From contig JAHGAU010000005.1 of NCBI GenBank assembly GCA_019925105.1, positions 248,001-312,000 on the forward strand: 64,000 nucleotides of DNA, given 5' to 3'. Below are positions 20,278 through 31,291 of the stretch, piece after piece. Origin of the DNA: Niebla homalea. Its lineage: Eukaryota; Ascomycota; Lecanoromycetes; Lecanorales; Ramalinaceae. Made by a program: the position numbers and the translations under genes. The first letter of the stretch is position 1. The number at the start of each line of letters is the position of its first letter. Below the pieces are notes generated by a model. That model saw only the letters and a list, made by a program, of their open reading frames with translations, was not told the origin of the DNA and made no database searches.

Positions 20278-22749
20278 AGTTGGAAGGGAGCGTCTGTGAT
20301 TTGTACAGTAGTGAAAATCATAGAAAAAGATTTCAATTCGCTATCGGGTAGGGTTCCCAATCCCTTTCGTCCTTCACACATGAACTTTTCGGAGACCTCA
20401 ATCTCTCAATCTTGCAATTTCAGCTCAAAGCAATGCGACAACTCATCACTTCTCCACTCCCTTCCTCCACCCTCCACCATATGTTGACAAACAAAGCCGA
20501 GCATAGTCACGGATTGCTTTGAGACTCAGAATGGCTGACTGCCCGCCACGCGAACCTGTTCCGGGTCTCACTGACGAGCAGCCTGCCGGGGGGGGGAACC
20601 TCTGAACATCCATAGCGGACAATACTTCCAGGGTCCCAATCATCACTGCCTCAACTCCCTCAGAAAACTACGCCCTCGCTGTTCAAAGTTCGAAGACCAC
20701 GAGAGTCCGGGAACCTTGTGAAGCTCCAAGGATAGTGCCCATCTAATCAAGGAATAAGTGAGCCCATAGTATATCAGCTTCTGTGACGAAGTCTGATAGT
20801 GCTTCATATGGTCATTTCATGAATTCATCGGTCTCACATGCTGTAGTATACAGCCATTGCCGGAACCGACGTCGAAGGATTAATAGTATACACACAGTGT
20901 CTCAAAAGCTTTCGCTTCATGGCATTTTCGGTCTCACGAACTGTAGTATACAGTCTCTGCCGCGCAACGCCTTTTAGGTTCCTCAGTGGTGTCGGGAAAA
21001 TTTTCAGTCTCACGAGCTGTAGTATACAGTCTCTGCTGGATGCGCGCCATTTGCCTCTCTCCAATTGTTGACGGTGTGTTCACGAGAACTCACCATCAGT
21101 CCGCCAAGGGCGCTTGGACTGACATACGCCTGTCCGGATTTGCCTCGAAAGCGGAATCGACAAGCCCAAACATCCGCACGTGAGGAGCTTAACCGTCCCT
21201 CACACGGGCAAGCCGTAGTCTACCCCACACGCTGTAAAGGTTGAGGTGACCCAATCCGGTGCATGTAAGTGTGGCTACAGAGAAAAGTCCCTGCCTTAAT
21301 ATTAGGAAGCCGTAGTGCACAAGCTTCATAAGCGCCTGTGGTGACACGTTGATTCCCTCATAACCCTCGATGTCTTGAAGCTGTAGTGTACAAGCTCCAC
21401 ATACCATGTTGAGTCATAATCGATTTCGGTTATGATGCTCAACGTCTAGGACCCGCAGTGTACGAGCTTCATAGCTTATTGTTGACCCATAGCGAATCCC
21501 TCAAAAACCGCAGTATTTTGAAGCCGTAGTGTACAAGCTTCACGACATTCAAAAAGCAACGAAAAGCAAAGAAAGATGTCCAGAATTGCCCAACGTGCTC
21601 AGAAGCTGTAGTCTACAAGCTTCAACGCTCACGAAAGAGCAAGGAACATTCTCCCAAATGCGTTGACAACGGGTAAAACTAACCATGAGCCCACATTGGA
21701 TCAATTTCTGCTTCCACGACGACTTCTTGTGAGAGAAGCAGGTTGTGTCGAGAAATGAATGAGGATTGAAATGAGACTGAACAAAGAAATCTAAAGTTGG
21801 AAATGAGTCATGGGAACAAAGTTTATCCGATATTGCTAAGAGCTCAGCCCTACCGCATCCACTTTCTCTCCGCCTCAAGCGCCGCTCTCATCAGCTTGAT
21901 CGACTGCTTCGACTACCATACTCAAGGGATACAACCAGATACCTCCTCAAATGGCATTCGCTTGGAAAGAAGCAGGCTTGACGTGAGGCTGTCACGTTTT
22001 GTGCGATCAATTGCTAATCAGCATCCAGCTACAACCGATACCTTGCTGTTGCTGCCCGTGCTGTCCGGCGATCACTCAAAGAGGGGCCAAGAGTACATGC
22101 GGAGAGGAGAGGGGAGATGGAGCTGAGGTTTGCGAAATGGAACGTAAGTTCGCTTCTAAGGGAAGATACTAGGGATCGAGATGATGGGGAAAGCTGATCA
22201 TTCCGCTGTTGCAGAATGGCAAGCAGGGAGAAAGCAAGAGTCTGGCAACTGAGAATGCGGCAGCTATGACGGAGGGAGCAGAGAAGAGCTCGTAAAGGAC
22301 GGAATGGATTCAGGGATGATATCACGGTGTGCGGTGGAGAATGGCAGATATTGTAATGGCTCAATTGGGCTGTACCTATCATTATGCCTCTTGGACTGGA
22401 CTAGAAGCTTGCCTGCCACTTGCACAATTGAAATAAAATCATCTCTGAATACGTGCTTCCTGTCATGCCATTTTCGGCATCATTCGCGAAATTTGCTCCA
22501 TCACACTGCGGTGGTGACGGTGTCAAAAGCGGGTAAACACGTGGAAACGCGCATTGCACCTTTTTCTCCCACCCACCTTCCCTCCCTCCATCCTACCACG
22601 AACCACCACCAAATCCCACACCGTGGGAGCCTCAGCAAGTGAGAGCATGAGCTATGAATGTTGACCGCAACCATGCTGTCGGAGGAAGTATGTCTTCCAA
22701 AAGTAATTGGAGCTGCAAACATCCTGATCACAGCCTCTAGGTTGCTCGT
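20278..22749. other. Long intergenic region with palindrome array
   Basis: About 2.5 kb without a supported gene. Its central part (20840-21623) holds the repeated palindromic motifs annotated separately. The rest, including 21780-22650, shows only short frames. Confidence 0.45.
20840..21623. repeat. Array of nine palindromic repeats
   Basis: Two related groups. Group 1 has three copies of (A/G)CTGTAGTATACAG(C/T) at 20840, 20940 and 21016, each preceded by (G/A)GTCTCAC and followed by C(A/T)(T/C)TGC. Group 2 has GAAGC(C/T)GTAGTGTACAAGCTTC or close variants at 21306, 21377, 21450, 21520 and 21602, plus a partial copy at 21211. Group 2 spacing is close to 72 bases (71, 73, 70, 82), and the spacers share degenerate GTTGA-type sequence. 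This suggests a diverged tandem repeat whose palindrome is the best conserved part. Both groups share the core TGTAGTRTAC. Confidence 0.75.
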
Positions 22750-25561
22750 ATGTCCCTCAAGGGTGATCGCTCAGCCCCAGATCCCCCCACTCGCAGTGGT
22801 GCCTCAATTATCTCCAATGGAGAGGGTCCCCTTAGTGCAGGGTCGCCGCCTGTACGAGATGTCACACAGGACTTCAACAAAGCAGCAAAAGGTGGGCAAA
22901 AACGAGACGTTCCTACGTAGCGTTCTACAAGCAGTTGACGTCCTTGTAGCTCTACGCCTCGGGCTTTTAGTCAAAGACCCAAACTTCACGCTCTACGATT
23001 CTGTAGCTGCACTGGAGGTATGGCATCCCATGAACAAGAGCATTCCGCACTGAATCACGACTTACGCTGAACTTAGATCATGGACCCAAAAATGGACAGC
23101 GGATATGCATTGAGTGGAGAACCTGCAAAGGATGAATACGATGTGATGAAAGAACTGTCTCCTCAAGAGGTCATTGGAATTATGGATCAGCTCTTCTGCT
23201 TTGAGGTAATTGCAACCAAGATTCTAGGTCACCCAATGCTCGCTGTGCAGCAGTGCTGATTCAAGGACCCACAAGATGTCCTGGCATGATGGATTCCCTC
23301 TGACTCAGTGTCTCTTCGCCTCACGCTACATTGATTACCTGCTCTGCAAAGATCCAAAAACTTTCGAAGAAGCCGCTTTTCACGAAGGTGCATCAGACCC
23401 CGAGGGCAATGACTTACTCCATACAATTCTGAGAGCTTACTGTCTCGCACTTATCAAGGCCTGCCAATTTGTGCATGAGAGGATCACACGAGAGAGATAT
23501 CACGAAGTCAGTATTGAGTGATTAATGCTCCTCCACGAGAATTTCCCTGTGAAGTACTAACATTCCACAGGATGAGGACTTCTCGTCCAACCTGTATGGT
23601 CGAGAGCTACTTTCAGCTGTCGACCAGGAGGAGATCAACGATTTTCTGCAGCAAGCATTGGTGTATTTGGAGCATTTGAGCATGGCTGACGACCTACGAG
23701 AGGCTATGCAGGAGCGATTGAAGCTTCGCCACCTCATCCTATACGGTACCGAGCCCGAAAATTCCATGAGGCGAGAGAGCACTCAATCTTGGCACTTCTG
23801 TCTTGAGCTGATCCCCAAGATTGCATCGACGCATCAATTAGGCACGCCCGTCCCAGGCGCGTACGGCAAAATGTCTCAGGCTACATTGGCATCAACCATG
23901 CCACCTAGGGATATCACCGAATGTTCGTTTGAAAAGGCTTTGACAACCTTTACTAGCTTGTGTAGCGGCCTTGGGTACATCTACTTCATCCTCAACTACA
24001 CAACTCCATCGAACATGCTGGTAGGTCTTCTCTGGAGTCACCATCTGTCTTGATGCCGCTCACTACAGTCTTAGAACTTTGTACGCTACACAATGTCCCA
24101 AGATCCACAACCATCAGTGTACGTACGTTGCATGCTTCAGGCCCTGATATGGCACAATCAACTCGTGCTCGGGAGTTTCAGCTATCAGGAACTCATCATC
24201 GCAGACCTTGAAGACACCGTTCTGCCATCAAGCAACCTATTGAACCCGGCAAACCAAGACTGCGAAGTGCCACATGATCCAAGATTTAAGATGGCCAAAA
24301 CTTTGGATCGGTTCTATATTAGAGCGGTAGATGTAAGCAGTGGCCTCCCAGGTCGACTTCGATCTTGACTGATTCGTTGCAGCATTACCTTGACATATTT
24401 ATCGCCCTCTGCATGAACAGGGCTCGTCAGCGACGCATGCTTCGCCACTTGCTCGAGGAGTGGGGCAGTTTGGAGGCTGATGTACGCAAGTTCGATCCCT
24501 TTCCTGCATCTCCGACTAATGGATTGCAGGCCCTGGGTTGTGACAACGAGCTCCGCGAGATATCTGCCCCCAGATCAGATGTGCCATGGTTCAATGCTCT
24601 GCAGATGTGGGCTGCGGCTCACAAATTACGTCAAATGCAATGGACTGTTCAGATGGGCTTCGAATTGAATCTATACCAAATTGACGAGATGGCAGGAATG
24701 TACTGGTGAGCATTGATGATACTAATATACTCTGAAGTCTACTTCAGTCGTTAACAGTCCTCCAGGTGTGTATATCATCTGTGCTTGTTGCGAATGATGA
24801 ATTTGGAGCATACCATATCTCATTTGAAGGACAGATTGCGCCGTACAATGGCCAATTTCTTGAAAAAAGGTATTGAGGCAACTATCCAGCAACAACAGGC
24901 TTGTTTCGATGAAGCATTTGCCGTCTCGTGCTTGGCGGACAGTCTGTCTTGCGTGAGTGACCTCTCCCAGATATTTTGGAATCAAGACGTCTAATGAAAT
25001 TAACCCCAATAGCTGTACTCGTTTTTCGCCCATGTAGGCCTCATTCCTGCCCCATATCAGGACGTGTCGTACGGAGAAGGCTCGAAACGATTCGAAAAAC
25101 GCTTCAAATATTTCTGGCACGTTGAAGATCCGCCACTTCCTGAATTCGAAGACTTCCTTGCCAGAGTGGCACTACGTGCAACGCCTGACGACAACCGTGC
25201 GGTCGCGACAGTACTCTACATGAGCAACACAAAGCAACAAGCTCTTGGTATTCTCGAGATTGCTGAGAGGAAGAGTCAGATGGCCAAGGATGCATGGCAG
25301 AGTATTGCAAAATGGCCTGCCATGCAGGCTCAGTCGAGGAATTGTGACGACAAACGGGTCGATGAGGCCAAGGACGTCATGAAGGCTTGCATCACGGCCA
25401 ACATGAGAATCGCCGAATTCAAGAAGACACTTGGTAATATCGACGACTCTAGTATCAAGGACTTGAAAGAGCACCTCAAGGTGGACCTCCCTACAGCGGA
25501 GGCTGCCCATCATAAATGGTGGCTCGTTCCACAAGCCGTGCACATCGAGCAGGCACAGTGA
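22750..25561 (+). CDS. MAK10: NatC auxiliary subunit Mak10/Naa35
   Basis: Auxiliary subunit of the NatC N-terminal acetyltransferase (with Mak3 and Mak31), which acetylates Met-Leu/Ile/Phe/Trp N-termini co-translationally. Ten exons: 22750-22891, 22950-23017, 23077-23205, 23276-23506, 23571-24020, 24075-24332, 24383-24481, 24530-24705, 24766-24952 and 25013-25561, together 762 residues with all phases fitting. The signature is split over exons 2 and 3: LRLGLLVKDPNFTLYDSVAA, then LEIMDPKMDSGYALSGEP. Further conserved stretches are IIGIMDQL-like VIGIMDQLFCFEMSWHDGFP, LFASRYIDYLL and FYIRAVDHYLDIFIALCMNR. The start at 22750 begins MSLKGDRSAPDPPTRSG and leads in frame to VRDVTQDFNKAAK. Several introns have clear TACTAAC- or CTAAT-type branch sites. 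Confidence 0.9.
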
Positions 25562-26809
25562 CGGCGGAAGTCATCGCCATTGGAGATATAGGGGATCTCG
25601 ATGGATTCGGCAAACAGACCAAGATTCTTTTGAGCAATTGCTTCTAGCTGCCATCGCTGACTTTCAGTGCATGTCTTTCAACCATGGATGCTGGAAAGGG
25701 ACAGTCATGGCATTTTGATGGCTTATGGCTTATGGCTCATGATCTCATGAATAAGAAGAAGGACTAGCCGCAAGGCTGAGATTTAATTGGCAAGAAGCTC
25801 TTGCAGCGCATAAACGTCTTGCTTGATCCAGTGAGCTTGTGGCTCCTGCTAGAAAACGTGCTCAGTGAGATAAAAATATCTAGATGCTAGCAGCAAGAGC
25901 TTTGCCACGTTGTACATTCCCTTGACAGCCTTCCGATCATGGAAGAGCATTGCCGGCTTGACTCTATGATCTATTTTTAGTAGTAGCCTCACAGAGGGGT
26001 TTTCGGATGCAATATCTTCCGTAGTACGGATGTACTCCGTGAAAACTCCGGTATGTGACTTGTCTTGGCGCGATCTGGAGGATTTGCCCCCTTCGTTCCT
26101 CCCCGCGTTCAGTATACCCAATCCCAACACTAGGTTTGTTCACATGCTCCGTTCGCAGAGATGATGGAGCAAAGTCATTGGACGTCTAGGTTCTAGCCGG
26201 GCCAAACGGTCCTTACCGTCGATCAGGGGCCGGTGGTGAACAGCCACCGGCAGTAGCGGCATGTTTAAAACAAACCTTGACGCATCTTTGACAGATCGTC
26301 CAGTTAAATTGAGCCTCGGCACGAGGAACACCAGCCAGTAATATCTACGAGCAAGCGAGCGCTACGGTGACTTCTGCAGGACAAGAGCCATTCGGAGACC
26401 ACGCTTCAGTCTGCGCCCCCGAGAACAAGCAAACTTACGTTTCATTCAAGGCATCGTGCAGCCGTGCTCTACCAGCCTGATGCATGTTTCTCCGTGATGG
26501 GGGGCCAAATACCTACTAGAGGTCACGGAAACCGCGGCGACGGCTGGAAGACTGCCAGGCACATGTTCCCTCTGTCGATTTCCTATTCGCCGTGGCGAGC
26601 GATTGCTGTTCCTGTTTATGAACTGCCGGAAGCAGTAAAGGGGCGTGTATATGGTGGCTTTGTGCACTGTCTGTGCTTTCCAAGCCACGGAACTTATATC
26701 AAGCCCTTGAGTGCCCCTTTGTTCTGCCCAGTGCGAATTCCTCTCTCCTTTCAAGAAGAATCTGCGTACAATCTTCGTTCAGGGTGCAGACTATCTTAAT
26801 TGATCCATC
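25562..26809. other. Intergenic, no gene recognised
   Basis: About 1.25 kb with short frames only. A small perfect hairpin (GCCGGTGG, seven-base loop, CCACCGGC) lies at about 26229-26252. No RNA gene could be assigned to it. Confidence 0.35.
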
Positions 26810-27445
26810 ATGCGGTCCCTTTCCTCGAAAATGCTCCACAATGCGTTTGTCCTCATGACTGTGATGCTGCAGCATGCGATCGCAAGTCCAATCGAGCCAA
26901 GAGGTAAGTCATTCCCCCAACCATCACCGCCCAAACCAGATAAGACTTAAGAGTATCAAACGCTGACCCTTTCCTGCCACAGCAATCGACGACGCGACCT
27001 TCGCCAATCTCCAGCTCTTCGAACAATTCGCCGCAGCGGCCTACTGCCCCTCCAACGCTGACGACAGCAACGGCGGCGACAAACTGACCTGCCCGCCCGA
27101 CAACCGGCAAACCACGACGAACTGCCCGCTGGTGGAAGCCGACACCACCACAACCATCTACGAATTCCAAAACTCCCTCCTCACCGACGTGACCGGCTAC
27201 CTCGCCACGGACGCCTCCCGCCAACTCACCATCCTCTCCTTCCGCGGCTCCGAGAGCATCCGCAACTACATCACCGACCTCGACTTCCCCACCGTGCCCA
27301 CCCCAGACCTCTGCGCCGGCTGCTCCATCGACGCGGGCTTCTACACCTCCTGGACCGAAGCCCGCGCGGACGTCCTCGCCGCCCTTGCCACCACCGCCGC
27401 CGCGAACCCGTCGTACCGGGTCGTGATCACGGGCCACTCGCTGGG

Positions 27446-27476
<31 letters not shown>

Positions 27477-27860
27477 GTGCGCAGTCAGGGCCAGACCGTG
27501 GATCTGTACACCTACGGGCAACCCCGCATCGGCGGCCCCGCCATCAGCGACTTCATCACCAACCAGGCGCCCGCGCGGGGCGCGAACTACCGGGTCACGC
27601 ACTACGATGACCCCGTCCCCCGGCTGCCGCCGTTGGCGTTGGGGTTCGTGCACTTCGCGCCCGAGTATTACATCAGCAGTGGGAACTACGTGACGGTGAC
27701 GGAGGGGGATGTGAAGGGCCCCTTGAGTGGGAATGTCAATTTCGCGGGGAACACGGGGAGTCTGTCCAGCTTGACCGATTTGGACGCGCACGGGTGGTAT
27801 TTCAACAATATAAGTGCGTGTAACCCGAGTGGGGGGTTTGAATTTAAGGGGAGGGTGTAA
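26810..27860 (+). CDS. Secreted class 3 lipase / feruloyl-esterase-like
   Basis: Alpha/beta-hydrolase of the fungal lipase class 3 family (PF01764), acting on triglycerides or related esters outside the cell. Exons 26810-26903 and 26983-27860 give 323 residues. A signal peptide is visible (hydrophobic FVLMTVMLQHAIAS after a basic start). The nucleophile elbow is TGHSLGAAIA with Ser near residue 184. Asp in YDDPVPRLPP and His in DLDAHGWYF are the likely remaining triad members, and YGQPRIGG is the usual block after the elbow. Several cysteines (CPSN, CPPD, NCPLV, CAGC, SACNPS) fit an extracellular disulphide-bonded enzyme. The coding part is markedly GC-rich at third positions. It converges on the paraoxonase-like gene. 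Confidence 0.87.
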
Positions 27861-28347
27861 TAGAGGGCAGGGTGTAGTAGAGGGGGGGGTGGTGTTATTC
27901 GATTTTGACATGAAAATTCGTTGTTATCTTTTATTTCATGTATGTATGTGTGATGCAATAGACAATTAGAGGATTGGTTTCATGTATCGCTGCTGGTCAT
28001 TGCTTGTTTGCCTTCCTTCGTAGTGCTTTCTTTGTTGTTGCAAATTGCTTACAACAAACACTCGTCCCAGTCGTCCAAGCTATGATCCATTCGATAGTCA
28101 GACACACAGTCATGGTGGCCTCTATCTCAGGTATTCTCCACTGCTTCCAAGTGAAGGATACCTAGGATAATGATTTTTGAACCTTCAAAAGACGTATCGT
28201 GATTCACACTTTAACCTTTTTTGTCTTATTCTATTTCAATTTCATCGTCAATAAGCGAAAGCGTTCATCCCGTTACTATCCCTCGTGTTCAAATGGTCGT
28301 CCTTTCCCTTCCCCCAGCTTCTCTCCCCGTTGAAAAAGACCACCTCC
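27861..28347. other. Shared 3' region between convergent genes
   Basis: 487 bp between the lipase and the paraoxonase-like stops, with T-rich stretches near 27910-27950 and 28205-28240. No gene seen. Confidence 0.35.
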
Positions 28348-29676
28348 TCACAAATCAATCTTCGTCCTCACCAGACTCTCACTGAACGGCCCCGTCACAA
28401 ACAGCCACCCCTGCTTCCTCCCCGCGTTCCCCGCCGGATCAATCGCGACAATCACCCCCGTGCTGGTCGTGTTCATCACCCGCCCATCATCCTGGAAGAT
28501 TAGCTTTTGCTCCCTGCTCGCCCCATCAATCAGCCACACACTCGTCGGGTTGTGCTCCGCATCTGGGAACTCGTACGCCTTCAGCAGACCGGCCACCACG
28601 TACCCCGAAGCGTCGCGCCCTGTGGCTTGGACGTAGGGGTCGTGGAAGTAGGAGGGGTTATCGACGGTGACACTGAGTTGAATCGTTTCACGGATCGTCA
28701 GATTCTTCGCCCCCAGCGGCGATAGCGACGAGGAGGAAAGGGAAGAAGACGTCGATGGCGGCGGCGACGGCGGGGCAAGCTGCATCAACTCCAACACCCC
28801 CGCGCCGGCGCGCGCGCACATGATCTCCTCGTCCGTCTTCCCGTGCCCGAACCCGTTCGGGTTGTGGATCCGATCCAACGCCACAGTCGCGTCGAACCCG
28901 GCGGCGGGATTCAGCCTCGCGGCGAGATCGATGTTGGAGATGTGGATGATGTCGGACCAGGCCGCCAGCTCGGACCAGCCAATGTCTTCGTACATGCGGA
29001 TGCGCCCTTCGCGGTGGTAGTGGTCGTTGGTGATGAAGAAGGAGTGTTCGTTTTCGATGTAGATGTCGTTGGGGGTGCGGATCAAGGGGTGGTGGATGGA
29101 GCGGATGTAAGTGGCATCGTTTGTACCCAGCGTGTGTTTGAAGATGTCGATCTGGGAGCGGGCTTTGGGTGTCTTCTTGGCTTCGTTGGGGTCAAGGCTG
29201 GTGCCGTAGTGGTCCGGGTTGGGGAGGTGATTGACGGCAAAGATGTAGATGGTTTCCTTTTCGGCGGGAGGGTTGTAGATGTCGATGCCGTGGGTCACGA
29301 AGGGTGCGTCTTCGAAGTCCTTGAGGCTGAGACGGTTCTTTTTGTTGGTGGTGGGGTTGAGGGTGAAGATTGAGCCTTGGCCGATCAGGTCGGGCTGGCT
29401 GAAGTGCTCGATTGGAGGGAACCAGTTGTTGCGGGAGTGAGGGTGAGGTTCAGACACGCCGAAGAGGGTGTCACTGGGAGCATGGTAATGGATGTCTTCG
29501 GCGAAGTAGGTGTCTGGTACTACTTCCAGTCCTTCGCCGTGGACGTTTGTTATCTGGGCACGCGGGCGACCAGTGATGCCAAACACGGTAGATCTCTTGG
29601 CTACCGGGACTTTGAGGACTGTGTATAAGGAAAAGAGCAAGCCAAAGAATGGCACCACGTAGGAGAGGGAGGGCAT
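28348..29676 (-). CDS. Paraoxonase/arylesterase-like beta-propeller protein
   Basis: Single exon, 442 residues. The N-terminus (SYVVPFFGLLFSLYTVL) is a membrane anchor or uncleaved signal. The body resembles the serum paraoxonase/arylesterase family, a six-bladed calcium-binding propeller that hydrolyses lactones and aryl esters. Family-like blocks are PFVTHGIDIYNP, IYIFAVNHLPNP, the Asn-Asp calcium-ligand motif in TPNDIYIENEHSFFITNDHY, and the late VWLIDGA and LIFQDDGRVMNTTS. A proline/serine-rich insertion lies in the middle (about 28700-28790). The exact substrate is unknown. Assignment is at family level. Confidence 0.78.
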   Translation of the reverse strand: MPSLSYVVPFFGLLFSLYTVLKVPVAKRSTVFGITGRPRAQITNVHGEGLEVVPDTYFAEDIHYHAPSDTLFGVSEPHPHSRNNWFPPIEHFSQPDLIGQGSIFTLNPTTNKKNRLSLKDFEDAPFVTHGIDIYNPPAEKETIYIFAVNHLPNPDHYGTSLDPNEAKKTPKARSQIDIFKHTLGTNDATYIRSIHHPLIRTPNDIYIENEHSFFITNDHYHREGRIRMYEDIGWSELAAWSDIIHISNIDLAARLNPAAGFDATVALDRIHNPNGFGHGKTDEEIMCARAGAGVLELMQLAPPSPPPSTSSSLSSSSLSPLGAKNLTIRETIQLSVTVDNPSYFHDPYVQATGRDASGYVVAGLLKAYEFPDAEHNPTSVWLIDGASREQKLIFQDDGRVMNTTSTGVIVAIDPAGNAGRKQGWLFVTGPFSESLVRTKIDL

Positions 29677-29786
29677 TGCCTCAATGACTTGGGGTTTATA
29701 GGGAGCTCAAGCACCAAAACGAGGGGCACGCAGGATGCTTGTATGCTTGCAACAGAATGCGTATGAATTAGTGAGACAATGGCAAT

Positions 29787-30101
29787 TAGCGTGTTCAATT
29801 TCGATGTCGTTTCCTCGGCATTTCGACTCAACCCCCACCCCAAATGCCTACGCAGATATCATGATAAGTTTATAGATATATCCTTTTTCACATTTTAGAA
29901 AATAGGATCTTCATCTTTAGATCTTGCTCTTCAATATATATATATATATATATATACATATATTATCCAATGAAAACCAAAATGTTGAATTTCAGGGGGG
30001 TCTCTGAGTGGATATTAGGTATAAAGGGCCTAGAATTTTGGTGTGCGTAGCGGGGCTGGGGTGGAAATGCCAAGGAAACGACATCGAAATTGAACACGCT
30101 A
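29787..30101. mobile_element. MITE family B copy 2
   Basis: About 315 bp. The left end TTAGCGTGTTCAATTTCGAT is repeated in reverse complement at the right end, and the terminal repeats continue as GTTTCC(T/C)TGGCATTTC. TA flanks both sides. Interior parts match copy 1 at 2889-3668, for example TTTCAGGGGGG and the AATTTTGGTGTRCGYAG block near the right repeat. The centre holds a TA microsatellite. It lies just upstream of the paraoxonase-like gene start. Confidence 0.8.
29933..29958. repeat. TA dinucleotide microsatellite
   Basis: Run of alternating TA inside MITE B copy 2. Confidence 0.9.
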
Positions 30102-30739
30102 AAAGGAACTCAGCTCTCAAAGTTGGCTTGTTGCCGCACGAATGACGTTTTTGTCAGAATTAGCAGGCTGGCTCGGCTGGCTGCCGAGGCACGTCATTAT
30201 CGTCTCCATAGCGATGTTTGACAACCCTCTTATGGACTTTGGAGTGATTTTCCATGGGGGTTTGATCATTCGTGTCACACGCATGAGTAGATGAGTGGGC
30301 ATGAAGGTGAGCGTATTGACGATGGATCACGCATGGAAGATAAATGGAGCAAGACAAAATCCATCGGCAGGAGATGCTCGGTTGTATTGAGATGTACGCC
30401 TAGTGATCAAATGTACACTAGTCACACGAGTGTCTTGGCACGTCTTGCATGACGGCTCAGTAACGCTCCATGCTGGCAAAAGCTGGCATGCCTACACCTA
30501 GGCTGACATTTCGAGAGTAAGCTGTAATGATTGGAAGGATCAGTGAGCCACTGGTCAGGGATACAATGCTCACAGACAGCTAAGCCTTTTGCAGACCAAC
30601 AGGCATATGAGGCGAAGAAGTGAAGACGGTGAGATGGTCAGCTGTGATGTATCGTCATCATATGTACAGATTTTGGGATGAGATCTGACTAGCAGGTCAA
30701 GTAACACGTATGTACATCATCTAGTGTCCAACCTAAAGG
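30102..30739. other. Intergenic, no gene recognised
   Basis: About 640 bp between the MITE and the ankyrin gene's 3' end. Short frames only. Confidence 0.35.
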
Positions 30740-31291
30740 TTACAGTAAACCCTCCCCGGCCTTCTCCCCCTTCTGGCCCCTTGAAGGGTTTCCCCCTCCT
30801 CCTCCTCCTCCTCCTCCTGATGCATGAGCTTTCTTTCTCCTCTTTGCATCCTCAAATTTCTCTGCCCAATCCCCTTCCATCCTGAACATCCCCACCGCTT
30901 GACTCGCGCTCGGTTCCCCCAGATCCACATCCGCTCCGGACTCCAGTAACAATTCCACAATCGCTTCCTCTTTCTTGAACACCGCGCCAGCGATAATGCT
31001 CTGCCCTCTATCATTCACCCGATTGGGGTCCGCGCCATGTTCCAGTAGTAGTTTGGCTACATCGTGGTGGCCGTGGTAGCACGATAGCATGAGGAGGGAA
31101 TCACCCTTCTCGTTGGTCATATTGGCGGGAAGGCCGCGGGGGAGGCCTTGTTGAAAGAGAGGAAGATCGCCGGAACGAGCAGCATTGTAGACTTTCGTGG
31201 CAAAGGCAAGGATATCGGGGGTCAACTCGGGTGTTGATGTGATGGCGGCTGACGGGTCTGAGGAGGGTTCGGGAGCTGGTGGGGCGGACAT
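30740..31291 (-). CDS. Small ankyrin-repeat protein
   Basis: Single exon, 183 residues. Two to three ankyrin repeats occupy residues ~30-135: TNEKGDSLLMLSCYHGHHDV, AKLLLEHGADPNRVNDRGQ and VELLLESGADVDLGEPS. The C-terminus is basic and then a run of nine or ten glycines (GGN codons, + strand CCT repeats at about 30800-30820). Similar short, two-repeat ankyrin proteins are widespread in fungi with no fixed function. The glycine run is a microsatellite likely to vary between strains. Confidence 0.8.
   Translation of the reverse strand: MSAPPAPEPSSDPSAAITSTPELTPDILAFATKVYNAARSGDLPLFQQGLPRGLPANMTNEKGDSLLMLSCYHGHHDVAKLLLEHGADPNRVNDRGQSIIAGAVFKKEEAIVELLLESGADVDLGEPSASQAVGMFRMEGDWAEKFEDAKRRKKAHASGGGGGGGGGNPSRGQKGEKAGEGLL

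Noticed and set aside
22892..22931. Shorter 40-base intron 1 alternative in MAK10
   Set aside because: Too short and inserts extra residues before LRLGLLVKD; the 58-base intron to 22949 gives the family sequence.
26229..26252. Perfect 8-bp GC-rich hairpin
   Set aside because: Isolated short stem with no T-tract or neighbouring gene to give it a role.
26853..27911. 352-codon minus-strand frame under the lipase
   Set aside because: Mirror of the GC-rich lipase exon; Gly/Val/Arg-rich composition typical of antisense frames.
28843..29373. Valine/glycine-rich + strand frame under the paraoxonase-like gene
   Set aside because: Antisense shadow of a conserved coding exon.
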